A stretch of DNA of 64,000 nt from Streptomyces harbinensis (lineage in GTDB: Bacteria; Actinomycetota; Actinomycetes; Streptomycetales; Streptomycetaceae), in the NCBI RefSeq assembly GCF_900116145.1, contig NZ_FPAB01000003.1:1-64000 (forward strand), read 5' to 3'. A program made the position numbers and the translations under genes. Of this stretch, positions 27,074-35,740 are shown piece after piece. How positions within the stretch are numbered: the stretch's first letter is position 1; each line of letters begins with the position of its first letter. The notes under the pieces were generated by a model. It did no database searches. It was given only the letters and a program-made list of their open reading frames with translations, and had not been told where the DNA came from.

Positions 27074-27661
27074 TCAGGCCCGCAGGCCGCGCAGCAGCAG
27101 GGCGATGACCGTCGTGAGGGCGTCGGCGGTCTCGGGGTGCGACCACTCGGCGGCGTGTGCCGGTTTGTGGAAGACGGCGGTGGCCCGGTGGATGGCGTGT
27201 GCGGTGGTCTCGGCGTCCGGCGGGCCCGGGGCGAACTCGCCCGAGGCGCGGCCCGCTTCGATCAGCGTGGTGAGCTGGCCGATGAGATCCGCTATGTGTT
27301 CGGACACCACCTCGCGGTGCTCCTCGACCAGCACCTGGTACGTCGCGAACAGCTCGGGGTCGTCGGTCGCCTTGCGCCGCTTGGCCGCGAACAGCGCCCG
27401 CAGCCACGCCTCCAGCCGCTCCCCGGCCGGCTCCGGGCCGTCCGCGATCCGGGCCAGCCGGCCGGTGGTGGTGTGCAGCCAGCGGCGGATGACCGCCTCG
27501 CGCAGCGCCGTCTTGGTGCGGAAGTGCCGGTAGACGGTGCCGTGGCTGACCCCGAGGGCGCGCGCCACGTCCACCACGGTGGCCTTGGCCGGGCCGTAGC
27601 GGCGCAGCACGTCCTCGGTGGCGCGGAGGATGTCCTCGGGGGTCAGCGGCTCCGGCGGCAT
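27074..27661 (-). CDS. TetR-family regulator
   Basis: 195 aa. HTH: ILRATEDVLRRYGPAKATVVDVARALGVSHGTVYRHFRTKTALREAVIRRW, then a TetR_C domain (C-terminal LTTVIALLLRGLRA). It is downstream of the aldo/keto reductase on the same strand by 33 nt, so it is probably co-transcribed with it and may control it. Confidence 0.9.
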   Translation of the reverse strand: MPPEPLTPEDILRATEDVLRRYGPAKATVVDVARALGVSHGTVYRHFRTKTALREAVIRRWLHTTTGRLARIADGPEPAGERLEAWLRALFAAKRRKATDDPELFATYQVLVEEHREVVSEHIADLIGQLTTLIEAGRASGEFAPGPPDAETTAHAIHRATAVFHKPAHAAEWSHPETADALTTVIALLLRGLRA

Positions 27662-27694
27662 CGGGCGTCCTCCGCGTTCCGGCAGCTGGGGCGG

Positions 27695-28729
27695 TCAGCT
27701 GCTCTTCTTCTCGCTGTCCAGATGGGCCATCTGGGACTCCGGGTAGCGTTCGCCGGCCGCCGCTCCGGGCGGCACCGCCGCCTCGATGGCGGCCAGATCG
27801 CCGTCGTCGAGCGTAACGTCCAGCGCCCCCAGGGCCTCACTCAGCCGCTTGCGGGTGCGGGCGCCCACCAGCGGGACGATGTCCTCGCCGCGGGCGAGCA
27901 CCCAGGCGATGGCGAGCTGGGCGACCGAGCAGCCGCGTTCGCCGGCCAGTGCCCGCAGCTGTTCCACCAGGCCGAGGTTGTGGCGCAGGTTGTCGCCGCG
28001 GAAGCGCGGGGTGGCGCCGCGGAAGTCCCGGGTGCCGAGCGGGCGGTCCGGCTGCCAGTGGCCGCTGATCAGGCCCCGGGAGAGCACGCCGTAGGCGGTG
28101 ACGCCGATGCCGAGTTCGCGGCAGACCGGCAGGATCTCGTCCTCGATGCCCCGGGAGATGAGGGAGTACTCGATCTGGAGGTCGGTGATGGGCGCGGTCG
28201 CGGCGGCGCGGCGGATGGTGCCGGGGCCGACCTCCGAGAGGCCGATGTGCCGGACGTGCCCGGCCCGCACCAGATCGGCGATGGCGCCGACCGTTTCCTC
28301 GATGGGAACGTCCGGGTCGACGCGGGCGATGCGGTAGATGTCGATGTGGTCGGTGCCCAGCCGCTGGAGGGAGTAGGCGGCGAAGTTGCGGACGGCGGCG
28401 GGCCGGCCGTCGTAGCCGAGGAACGCGCCGTCCACATCCCGCAGGGCGCCGAACTTCACGCTGATGAGGGTGCGCTCGCGCAGGTCGGCGGAGAGGGAGC
28501 GCAGGGCCTCGCCGATCAGCAGTTCGTTGTGGCCCATGCCGTAGAAGTCGCCGGTGTCCAGGAGGGTGATCCCGGCCTCCAGGGCGGCGTGGACGGTGGC
28601 GAGGGATTCCGCGCGGTCGCTGTCGCCGTACATGCCCGACATGCCCATGCAGCCGAGGCCGAGGGCGGAGACCGGCAGGCCGGGGCCGGTACCGAGGGTG
28701 CGGACGGGAGTGGAGGGGGTCGTCGTCAT
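27695..28729 (-). CDS. Aldo/keto reductase
   Basis: 344 aa TIM-barrel oxidoreductase. LGLGCMGMSGMYG, DTGDFYGMGHNE (catalytic Asp and Tyr), TLISVKFG (Lys), RHIGLSEVGPGTIRRA and the NADPH site VPLVGARTRKRLSEAL. The fourth tetrad residue, His in classic members, is Ala here (YRIARVDP), a change seen across this bacterial subgroup. Start at ATG 28729 (MTTTPST). With the TetR gene it forms a probable two-gene unit. Confidence 0.9.
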   Translation of the reverse strand: MTTTPSTPVRTLGTGPGLPVSALGLGCMGMSGMYGDSDRAESLATVHAALEAGITLLDTGDFYGMGHNELLIGEALRSLSADLRERTLISVKFGALRDVDGAFLGYDGRPAAVRNFAAYSLQRLGTDHIDIYRIARVDPDVPIEETVGAIADLVRAGHVRHIGLSEVGPGTIRRAAATAPITDLQIEYSLISRGIEDEILPVCRELGIGVTAYGVLSRGLISGHWQPDRPLGTRDFRGATPRFRGDNLRHNLGLVEQLRALAGERGCSVAQLAIAWVLARGEDIVPLVGARTRKRLSEALGALDVTLDDGDLAAIEAAVPPGAAAGERYPESQMAHLDSEKKSS

Positions 28730-28821
28730 GCCGCCGAGCGTGGCACATGGAATGACAGATTTCAATATCTGTCAGCCGATGCGGGGCGGCCGGTGCCGGC
28801 CGGGTACGGGACAATGGGCGG

Positions 28822-29970
28822 ATGACCGCACCGCCCGTACCCTCCCTGCAGATCGGACCGCACACCGTCGACCCGCCCGTGGTGCTCGCCCCCATGGCCG
28901 GGATCACGAACGCGCCGTTCCGCACCCTGTGCCGGGAGTTCTCCGGGGGCCGCGGGCTGTTCGTCAGCGAGATGATCACCACCCGGGCCCTGGTCGAGCG
29001 CAACGAGAAGACCATGCAGCTCGTCCACTTCGACGCCGCCGAGAAACCGCGCTCCATCCAGCTCTACGGGGTCGACCCCGGCACCGTCGGCCGCGCCGTG
29101 CGCATGATCGCGGACGAGGACCTGGCCGACCACATCGACCTGAACTTCGGCTGCCCCGTCCCCAAGGTGACCCGGCGCGGCGGCGGCTCGGCCCTGCCGT
29201 ACAAGCGCCCGCTGCTGCGCGCCATCCTCCGCGAGGCCGTCCGGCACGCGGGCGCCCTGCCGGTGACGATGAAGATGCGCAAGGGCATCGACGACGACCA
29301 CCTCACCTACCTCGACGCGGGCCGGATCGCGGTCGAGGAGGGCGTCACGGCGATCGCGCTGCACGGCCGCACGGCGGCGCAGCACTACGGCGGCGAGGCC
29401 GACTGGTCGGCGATCGCCCGGCTGAAGGAGGCCGTCCCGGAGATTCCGGTGCTCGGCAACGGCGACATCTGGACGGCGGACGACGCGGTGCGGATGATGC
29501 GCGAGACCGGCTGCGACGGGGTCGTCGTGGGACGCGGCTGCCTGGGCCGGCCGTGGCTGTTCGGCGACCTGGTGGCCGCCTTCGACGGGCGCGGGCCGCA
29601 GGCGTACGCGCGCCCCTCGCTGGAGCAGGTCGCCGAGGTCATGGTGCGGCACGCCCGGCTGCTGGGGGAGTGGCTGGGCGACGAGGCGCGCGGCGTCATC
29701 GACTTCCGCAAGCACGTCGCCTGGTACACCAAGGGCTTCTCGGTCGGCTCGGAGGCGCGCCGCAGGCTGGCGGTGGCCGGCTCGCTGGACGAGCTGGCCG
29801 CGCTGCTGGGCGAGCTGGACCTGACACAGGAGTGGCCCCCGGGGGCGGACGGCCCCCGGGGACGCACCTCGGGCCGCAACCGGGTCGCCCTGCCGGACGG
29901 CTGGCTGGGCGACCCGTACGACTGCGCGGGCGTGGCGGCGGACGCGGAGCTGGACACCTCCGGCGGGTAG
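28822..29970 (+). CDS. dusB: tRNA-dihydrouridine synthase (DusB-like)
   Basis: 382 aa. FMN TIM barrel with VVLAPMAGITNAPFRTLCRE, IQLYGVDP, DLNFGCPVPKVTRRGGGSAL (catalytic Cys in NFGCP), KMRKGID, ALHGRTAAQHYGG and GNGDIW, VGRGCLGRPWLF. It reduces uridines in the D-loop of tRNA. The C-terminal 40 residues are an actinobacterial extension. ATG at 28822. Confidence 0.95.
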   Translation: MTAPPVPSLQIGPHTVDPPVVLAPMAGITNAPFRTLCREFSGGRGLFVSEMITTRALVERNEKTMQLVHFDAAEKPRSIQLYGVDPGTVGRAVRMIADEDLADHIDLNFGCPVPKVTRRGGGSALPYKRPLLRAILREAVRHAGALPVTMKMRKGIDDDHLTYLDAGRIAVEEGVTAIALHGRTAAQHYGGEADWSAIARLKEAVPEIPVLGNGDIWTADDAVRMMRETGCDGVVVGRGCLGRPWLFGDLVAAFDGRGPQAYARPSLEQVAEVMVRHARLLGEWLGDEARGVIDFRKHVAWYTKGFSVGSEARRRLAVAGSLDELAALLGELDLTQEWPPGADGPRGRTSGRNRVALPDGWLGDPYDCAGVAADAELDTSGG

Positions 29971-30031
29971 GGCCGGGCGGGCCGGTGGCGGAGGGCCCGG
30001 CCCTCATGCGTTCCGGGGCCCGCCGCCGCGG

Positions 30032-31267
30032 TCAGCCGGCCGGCGCCGGGGCCGGCTCGTCTCTGCCGTCCCGGTCGCCGCGCCGGGCGCGGGCGACCGC
30101 CGTCGCCGCCCCCGCCGTCGCCGCCGTCAGCAGCGCCGCCGTCACCAGCGCGGCGCTCAGCCACAGCGGGGCGCGCAGTCCCGCGCCCGCCGTGAGCGCG
30201 ACGCCGCCCAGCCAGGGCCCCGCCGCCGCGCCGATGTTGAGGCAGGCGGTGGCGAAACTCCCGGCCAGCGTCGGCGCGTCGGCCGCCGCGTACAGCACCT
30301 GGGAGATCAGCGTGCCGCCCACCGCGAACGACAGCGTGCCCTGCACCAGGGCGAGCGCCACCACCGCCACCGGGTGCGCGGCGCTCAGCGCGAACACCGC
30401 CCAGCCCACCGCCAGCGCCACCCCGCCACCGGTGAGCAGCGGCAGCGGACGGGAGTCGGCGTACCGGCCGCTGATCCGCACCCCGAGGAACGCGCCGGTG
30501 CCGAACAGCATCAGCAGCGCCGGGACCGTACCGGCGCCGAGCCCGGCCACGTCCGTGACGACCGGCGCGAGGTAGGTGAACGAACAGAACGTCGCACCGT
30601 TGACCAGCGCGCCGAGCAGCAGCACCAGCAGCAGCCGGGGGCGGCGCAGCACCCGCAGTTCGGTACGGGCCCCGGCCGCCGGGGCGTCCGCGCCGCCGGG
30701 CGCCGCCGGGACGGACGCCAGCACCGCCACGATGGCGGGCAGGGTCACCAGCGCCACCGCCCAGAACGCCGCCCGCCAGCCCCACAGCTGGCCGAGCCAC
30801 GCCCCGCCGGGCACCCCGGCGACGCAGGCGACCGTGGTGCCCGCGAGCAGCACGGCCAGGGCCCGGCCCTTGGCCCGCTCGGGGACGAGCGCGGTGGCGG
30901 TGCTCAGCCCGACGGCCAGGAACCCGGCGTTCGCCAGTGCCCCCACCACCCGGGTGGCGAGCAGGACGGCGAAGCTGCCGGTCAGCGCGCCGACGACATG
31001 GGCGAGGACGAAGACGGCGAGGAAGCCGGTGAGGGTGGCCCGGCGCGGCCAGGTACGGCTGAGCAGCGCCATCAGCGGGGCGCCGGCCGCCATGCCCACC
31101 GCGAAGGCGGAGGTGAGCAGGCCGGCGTCGGCGAGGGTGACTCCGAGGTCGGCGGCGATGTCCGGCACCAGGCCGGCCAGCATGAACTCGGAGGTGCCCT
31201 GGGCGAAGACCGCCAGGGCGAGGAGGTGCACGGCCAGGGGCATGCGGACCCTGGGTTCGTGGGACAT
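30032..31267 (-). CDS. MFS exporter, chloramphenicol-efflux type (Cmx/CmrA-like)
   Basis: 411 aa with 12 predicted helices. The first helix region LAVHLLALAVFAQGTSEFMLAGLVPDIAADLGVTLADAGLLTSAFAVGMAAGAPLMALLSRTWPRR matches DHA1 drug exporters of the Cmx/CmlR group closely. Proton-driven drug export is likely; substrate is inferred from family only. The leader of about 200 bp and a fold-back element lie upstream, so expression may be post-transcriptionally controlled. Confidence 0.85.
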   Translation of the reverse strand: MSHEPRVRMPLAVHLLALAVFAQGTSEFMLAGLVPDIAADLGVTLADAGLLTSAFAVGMAAGAPLMALLSRTWPRRATLTGFLAVFVLAHVVGALTGSFAVLLATRVVGALANAGFLAVGLSTATALVPERAKGRALAVLLAGTTVACVAGVPGGAWLGQLWGWRAAFWAVALVTLPAIVAVLASVPAAPGGADAPAAGARTELRVLRRPRLLLVLLLGALVNGATFCSFTYLAPVVTDVAGLGAGTVPALLMLFGTGAFLGVRISGRYADSRPLPLLTGGGVALAVGWAVFALSAAHPVAVVALALVQGTLSFAVGGTLISQVLYAAADAPTLAGSFATACLNIGAAAGPWLGGVALTAGAGLRAPLWLSAALVTAALLTAATAGAATAVARARRGDRDGRDEPAPAPAG

Positions 31268-31473
31268 GGAGAAGCTCCGTGGATGATCGGTGGGTTACCG
31301 GAGGGGTTCACGGCACCGGTCGATCGGGCGCGGGGCACGGCAGGCGGCACCGCCCGCGCCGAGGGGCGGGGGCGCGCACGGAGAACGGAGAGAGCACGGT
31401 GCGGCACGGAGCGTGCCGGGTTGTGGGAATCCGTCGAGAGGGCTCGGCCTGCGCCACCGGATGACCGGTGGTC
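31268..31473. other. Intergenic leader region of the MFS gene
   Basis: About 200 bp with no supported ORF. The strand-specific signals for the MFS gene must lie here, but I found no convincing promoter hexamers or leader peptide. Confidence 0.4.
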
Positions 31474-31638
31474 AGGGCCTGTCCGGCGGATCTTGGCGGG
31501 CCCTCGACGCCGGCTACGGCCATCTGCTGCGTTGTCGCATCGTCCGAATACGACCCGGTATGAGGACGACGCTCCGCCTTGCAGCTGACCGCATCCGACG
31601 ACGAGGGCTGATCCACCAAGATCCGCCGGACAGGCCCT
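31474..31638. mobile_element. 165-bp fold-back element, MITE-like, with 23-bp perfect terminal inverted repeats
   Basis: The left end (31474-31496, beginning AGGGCCTGTCCGGCGG) is the exact reverse complement of the right end (31616-31638). Inside, the two halves remain complementary with mismatches (CCCTCG arms, and the central GTCGTCC/GGACGAC pair around 31545-31575), so the whole element can form one long hairpin. It has no coding capacity and no clear target-site duplication. It lies between the TPR gene stop and the MFS leader, where it might also end transcription. Confidence 0.75.
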
Positions 31639-31676
31639 AGCTTCTGGACGCCTCGGGGCTCGACATGCCGGTCAGG

Positions 31677-32189
31677 CTAGCAGCCTTCCCGCTCCAGTAC
31701 GTCGAGATATCCGGTCACCGAGGCCCGGTAGCGGCTCAGATGGGGGGTCAGCGCACGCAGGGCCAGCAGCGCCGCCTCCCGGTCACGCCCCAGGTCGAGC
31801 AGCGCGAGCGCGGTGAAGGCACTGATCTCGTCCACCAGCGGCCCGCCCGCGCCCGCGGCGGCGCGTTCGGCGGTGAGCAGGTCCGCCCCCTCCTGGGCCC
31901 GGCCGAGGTTGCGCAGGGTGCTGGCGTACTGGATGACGGCCTGCACGCGCAGGTCACCGGAGAGCCCGGCGGCGAAGGCTTCCTGGTAGTAGCGGGCCGC
32001 CTCCTCCTCGCGGTCGGTGGCGTCGTGGGCGGAGGCCAGCTCGAACAGCGCGCGTGCCTCGCCCGGCCGCTCGGCCGCGAGCGCACCCATCCGGGCCCGG
32101 AAGACAGCCGGTTCGAGCTGGTCGATGGCATCCCACAGGGCTGCCAGCCGCTCGTCCCAGCCGCCGTCGTACGGGTCGTCGCTCCGCAT
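31677..32189 (-). CDS. Tetratricopeptide-repeat protein
   Basis: 170 aa, all helical: ARALFELASAHDATDREEEAARYYQEAFAAGL then VIQYASTLRNLGRAQEGADLLTAERAA and SAFTALALLDLGRDREAALLALRAL, about three TPR-like units. No catalytic domain. ATG at 32189 (MRSDDPYDGGWD) is chosen; the open frame extends further upstream to 32225. Just 40 nt after the stop of the debranching-like gene on the same strand. Confidence 0.8.
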   Translation of the reverse strand: MRSDDPYDGGWDERLAALWDAIDQLEPAVFRARMGALAAERPGEARALFELASAHDATDREEEAARYYQEAFAAGLSGDLRVQAVIQYASTLRNLGRAQEGADLLTAERAAAGAGGPLVDEISAFTALALLDLGRDREAALLALRALTPHLSRYRASVTGYLDVLEREGC

Positions 32190-32229
32190 GGCCCGACTCT
32201 CGCACGGCGCCCGCCCGGCCGTCACCCGG

Positions 32230-34176
32230 TTATGCCGTGGCGGCCGCCTCCCGTACCGGCCGCACCGCCGCGCCCACCGCCGTGCGCAGCGCCAGCGGGG
32301 CCGCCGCCGACCATGCCTGGGGGGAGCAGGCGTGCGGGTACGGGACGGGGCCCAGGCTGTCCTCGCGGTCGTAGCCGGCGATCACCTCGGCCAGCCGCCA
32401 GCCGCTGCGGGCGGCCACGTCCACGATCGCGCCGGCCACCGTACGGGCCTGCGCGTGCAGCCCATACCGGGCCAGGCCCAGCGCGGCGACCGCGTTGTCG
32501 TGCGGCCACACACCGCCCCGGTGGTAGGAGAGCGGGTGGTAGGCGCCCTGGCCGCCGGCCACGGTGCGGATGCCCCAGCCGGAGAAGAACGCGGGGGACA
32601 GCAGCCGGTCCGCGACCGCCTCGGCCCGTTCCCGGTCGAGGATGCCGGACCACAGCAGATGGCCCGCGTCGGAGCCGAGCGCGTCGGCGCGGCGGCCGGT
32701 GCCGTCCAGGGCGAGTGCGGGGAAGCGGTCGGCGGGCAGCCAGAAGTCGCGGAGAAAACGGTTCTGCAGGGCGGCGGCCGTCTCCTCCAGCCGGTCCGCG
32801 TAGCCGGGGTCGTCCCACACGGTGCGGGCCAGCCGCGCGGTACGGGTCAGGGCGTCGTACGCGTACCCCTGGGCGGTGGCGGCGCTGATGACGCCCTTGG
32901 CGGGGGAGCCGTCGGCGTAGCAGATGGCGCGGGCGGAGTCCTTCCAGCTCTGGTTGGCCAGCCCGCCCTCGTCCGCGCGGTAGCGCAGATAGCCGTGCTC
33001 CTCCAGGCCGCCGTCGGTCAGCATCCAGCGCACCGCGGCCCGCGCGTGCGCCTGGAGCCGGGCGGCCGGTTCCGGGTCGTGGGCGGCGGCGTACGCCTCC
33101 AGCAGCACCAGGAACAGCGGGGTGCTGTCGACCGAGCCGTAGTAGCGGTCGTAGGGCACCTGCCGGAAGTGGGCGAGTTCGCCGTGGCGCACCTCGTGGA
33201 CGATCTTGCCGGGCTGGGCGATCCGCGCCGGGTCCTCGGTACGGGCCTGGGTGGCGGCCAGCGCCAGCAGGGTGCCGTGGGCCAGCTCCGGGCGGTCCCG
33301 GAGGGCGAAGAGCGAGGTGATCAGGGCGTGCCGGCCGAGCAGGGTCAGGAACCAGGGCACGCCGGCCGCCGGTACGGCGACGGTCTCGCCCTCGGGTCCG
33401 GTGGCGGCCATCCGCAGCCCGTCGAGATCGGCCAGGCCCCGGGCGCAGGCCAGGTCCAGCTCCGGCCAGCCGGAGGAGTCGGTGGCCGGGTCGGCCCCCG
33501 GCCGGTCGGGCGGCACGGGGACGGGCCGGGGCGCGGGGGTGGCGTGCGGGTGGGCGGTGACCTTCAGCAGCAGTTCGGCGGTGCCGTGCGGCGGCAGCCG
33601 CAGCAGCCAGCACAGCCGCCGGGCGCCGCTGCCGGTCTCCTCGACGGCGTCCGGGGCGGGTTCGGCGGTGACGACGGTGCGGGCCTCCCAGTCCCGCCGC
33701 CGGTAGCCGAACTCGACGCCGTCGGGGAGTAACCGGCGGGTGCGTACCGCGTGCGGTTTCTCGTACCAGCGGTGGTCGGCGCGCAGTTCGAACTGGTCGG
33801 CGAAGTCGGCGTCCACGGTCAGGGCCAGCATGACGGTCGACTCCTCGCCCCGGTTGCTGCGCAGCCGCAGCCGCTCGGTGAGGGCGCCGGAGCCGACGGT
33901 CTGCCGCCGGAAGACGGTGTGCGCGGGTGCCTCCGCGCGGCTGCCCTGCCGGGTGACGACCGCGGTGGCGGTGTCGGTCAGCTCGTCCGAGGGCGGCACC
34001 AGGACGGTCGGGGTGCTGCCGTCGATCGTCAGCTGCCAGCGGCTGAGGTGCCGGGCGTCCCGGGCGAACAGGCCGTCGGGCCGGACTCCGCGTTCGCCGG
34101 TGATGTCACCCGAGGGGCCCACCGCGGCGAAGGTCCCGTCATGGACGAGCTGTTGGTGATGCGTGGAGGTGGTCAC
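32230..34176 (-). CDS. Amylo-alpha-1,6-glucosidase/glycogen debranching-like enzyme
   Basis: 648 aa. N-terminal GDE_N_bis domain (DGTFAAVGPSGDI, RPDGLFARDARHLSRW, about residues 12-210), then an (alpha/alpha)6 barrel with GVPWFLTLLGRHALI, DSTPLFLVLLEAY, NQSWKDSARAI and GGVWPHDNAVAALGL. These proteins hydrolyse alpha-glucosidic branch points or related sugars. GTG at 34176 has AGGGGGG 5 nt upstream, better than the ATG at 34194. It overlaps the preceding hydrolase gene by 38 nt: one operon. Confidence 0.85.
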   Translation of the reverse strand: MTTSTHHQQLVHDGTFAAVGPSGDITGERGVRPDGLFARDARHLSRWQLTIDGSTPTVLVPPSDELTDTATAVVTRQGSRAEAPAHTVFRRQTVGSGALTERLRLRSNRGEESTVMLALTVDADFADQFELRADHRWYEKPHAVRTRRLLPDGVEFGYRRRDWEARTVVTAEPAPDAVEETGSGARRLCWLLRLPPHGTAELLLKVTAHPHATPAPRPVPVPPDRPGADPATDSSGWPELDLACARGLADLDGLRMAATGPEGETVAVPAAGVPWFLTLLGRHALITSLFALRDRPELAHGTLLALAATQARTEDPARIAQPGKIVHEVRHGELAHFRQVPYDRYYGSVDSTPLFLVLLEAYAAAHDPEPAARLQAHARAAVRWMLTDGGLEEHGYLRYRADEGGLANQSWKDSARAICYADGSPAKGVISAATAQGYAYDALTRTARLARTVWDDPGYADRLEETAAALQNRFLRDFWLPADRFPALALDGTGRRADALGSDAGHLLWSGILDRERAEAVADRLLSPAFFSGWGIRTVAGGQGAYHPLSYHRGGVWPHDNAVAALGLARYGLHAQARTVAGAIVDVAARSGWRLAEVIAGYDREDSLGPVPYPHACSPQAWSAAAPLALRTAVGAAVRPVREAAATA

Positions 34177-35596
34177 GAAGCCCCCCTGCGGCATGTGGCC
34201 GCGGCTCGGTGTGTTCGGTTGTGGTGGTGCTCAGGCCCTCGGTGGCGCCCTGGGCCAGCAGGTCGATGGTGAGCGCGGCCGTCCAGCCGAACGCGCGGCT
34301 GCCGCGGGCGGCGCCGGTGTACGGGTCCACGTACTCGGTGAACCGCGAGTCGGTGGCGGCCCGCAGCATCGCGGCGCGCAGCGCGGCGGCGCGGCGCGCT
34401 GCCCCGTACCGGCGCAGGCCGCGTTCCAGCAGCCAGTTCACGTTGAACCAGGCGGGCCCGCGCCAGTAGCGGCTGGCGTCGAAGGCGGCGCCGGTGAGCG
34501 CGTAGCTGGGCACCAGGGTGGTGGCCGTGCCGAGGCCGAAGTGCGGGCCGGTCATGGTGGCGATGAGCGCGTCGCTGATGTGCTCGGGCAGCCCGGGGAC
34601 GATCAGCGGGATCAGCCCGGCGGCGCTGCGTTCGCGCACCGGGGCGCCGGCTCGTACGTCGTAGCTGAAGAACTGGCCGGCCTCCTCGTCCCACAGCCGC
34701 TTGCGGAGCGCGGTGGTGGCGGTCTCGGCGCGCACCAGGTGGTCGGAGGGGTCCTCGCCGATCTCCATCGCGATCTCGGCGAGCGCGTGCTCGGAGGCGA
34801 TGAGCAGGGCGTTGAAGGCCGGGTCCTCGACGGCGAAGGGGTGCGGGGCGAGGTCGTCGCGGTAGCCGTGGTCGCGGTAGTCGAGCGCGAGCCGGACGTA
34901 CTTGCGGTAGTCGAGGTCGGTGGGCCGGTCGCAGGGCGCGCCGTGCGCGAGGTCGGCGCGGGTGAAGGAGCCGGGCGCGGCGGGCGGCACGGCGGCGAGC
35001 GGCTGGTCCCAGCTGGGGCTGTTGTCCATGCCGGATTCCCACGGATGGACGATGGCGGCCAGCCCGTGGCCGCCGAGGTCGCGGCGTTCGGTGAGGTAGC
35101 GCTGCCAGGCGACCAGCCTGGGGTGGACGCGGGGCAGGAAGCCGCGCCGCCGGGAGGTGTCGGGGTCGGCCCGGTGGACCAGCCAGGCGGCGAGCGCGTG
35201 GATGGGCGGCTGGACGATGCCGGAGGTCTCGACGTGGCGGGGCGCGCCGGCTCCGGCGCCGCGTCCCGCGGTGGTGCTGTGCCAGAAGTCGGGGCTGGGG
35301 AAGTAGGCGTCCAGCGGCACCTCGGGGTTGAACACGATGTGCGGGATGCGGCCGTCACCCCACTGGGCGGCGAGCAGCGTCTCCAGTTCCTGCTGGGCGC
35401 GCGGCGGCGACAGGTGGCGGCGGCCGATGGCGATGAACCCGGAGTCCCAGCTCCACTGGTGCGGGTAGAGGCCGCGCGAGGGCACGGTGGAGGAGCCGGT
35501 CCAGTTGTCGAGGAGTACGTGGCAGGCACCGTCGTAGGCGGAGATCGCGTCGGGGGTGAGGGGGTGTCGGGTGCTGGGCTGGTCGGCACGTTCCAC
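34139..35596 (-). CDS. Trehalase-like (alpha/alpha)6 glycoside hydrolase (MGH1/GH63-like)
   Basis: 485 aa. GLYPHQWSWDSGFIAIG, VQPPIHALAAWLV, IVHPWESGMDNSPSWD and RYWRGPAWFNVNWLL are the substrate-pocket signatures shared by mannosylglycerate hydrolase, GH63 and trehalase-like enzymes; Asp of ESGMDNSP and Glu residues near the end fit the catalytic pair. No signal peptide, so it acts inside the cell. GTG at 35596 with GGAG upstream. First gene of the operon with the debranching-like enzyme, divergent from a ROK regulator. Confidence 0.85.
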   Translation of the reverse strand: MERADQPSTRHPLTPDAISAYDGACHVLLDNWTGSSTVPSRGLYPHQWSWDSGFIAIGRRHLSPPRAQQELETLLAAQWGDGRIPHIVFNPEVPLDAYFPSPDFWHSTTAGRGAGAGAPRHVETSGIVQPPIHALAAWLVHRADPDTSRRRGFLPRVHPRLVAWQRYLTERRDLGGHGLAAIVHPWESGMDNSPSWDQPLAAVPPAAPGSFTRADLAHGAPCDRPTDLDYRKYVRLALDYRDHGYRDDLAPHPFAVEDPAFNALLIASEHALAEIAMEIGEDPSDHLVRAETATTALRKRLWDEEAGQFFSYDVRAGAPVRERSAAGLIPLIVPGLPEHISDALIATMTGPHFGLGTATTLVPSYALTGAAFDASRYWRGPAWFNVNWLLERGLRRYGAARRAAALRAAMLRAATDSRFTEYVDPYTGAARGSRAFGWTAALTIDLLAQGATEGLSTTTTEHTEPRPHAAGGLRDHLHASPTARP

Positions 35597-35641
35597 GTGT
35601 ACTCCGTGCAGGTCGGGGCCGCCGTTTTTGTCGATGACACC

Positions 35642-35657
35642 GTAGAGTTACGTCTAC
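35642..35657. promoter_or_regulatory. Inverted repeat GTAGA-N6-TCTAC between glycosidase and ROK genes
   Basis: A 5-6-5 inverted repeat in the AT-richer 144-bp gap between the divergent glycosidase and ROK genes; a probable binding site for the ROK regulator controlling both. A -10-like TGTAAT for the ROK gene is at 35678-35683. Confidence 0.45.
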
Positions 35658-35740
35658 TTAACACGCAAAAGTAGCGCTGTAATATCTCCATCACAAGATG
35701 AAGTGGCGAACGTCATCAGATCGCTACCGGAGACGGACCG

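Noticed and set aside
27695..28729. Catalytic His replaced by Ala in the aldo/keto reductase as a novelty
   Set aside because: The same ARxDP change is common in this bacterial subgroup, so it is not special here.
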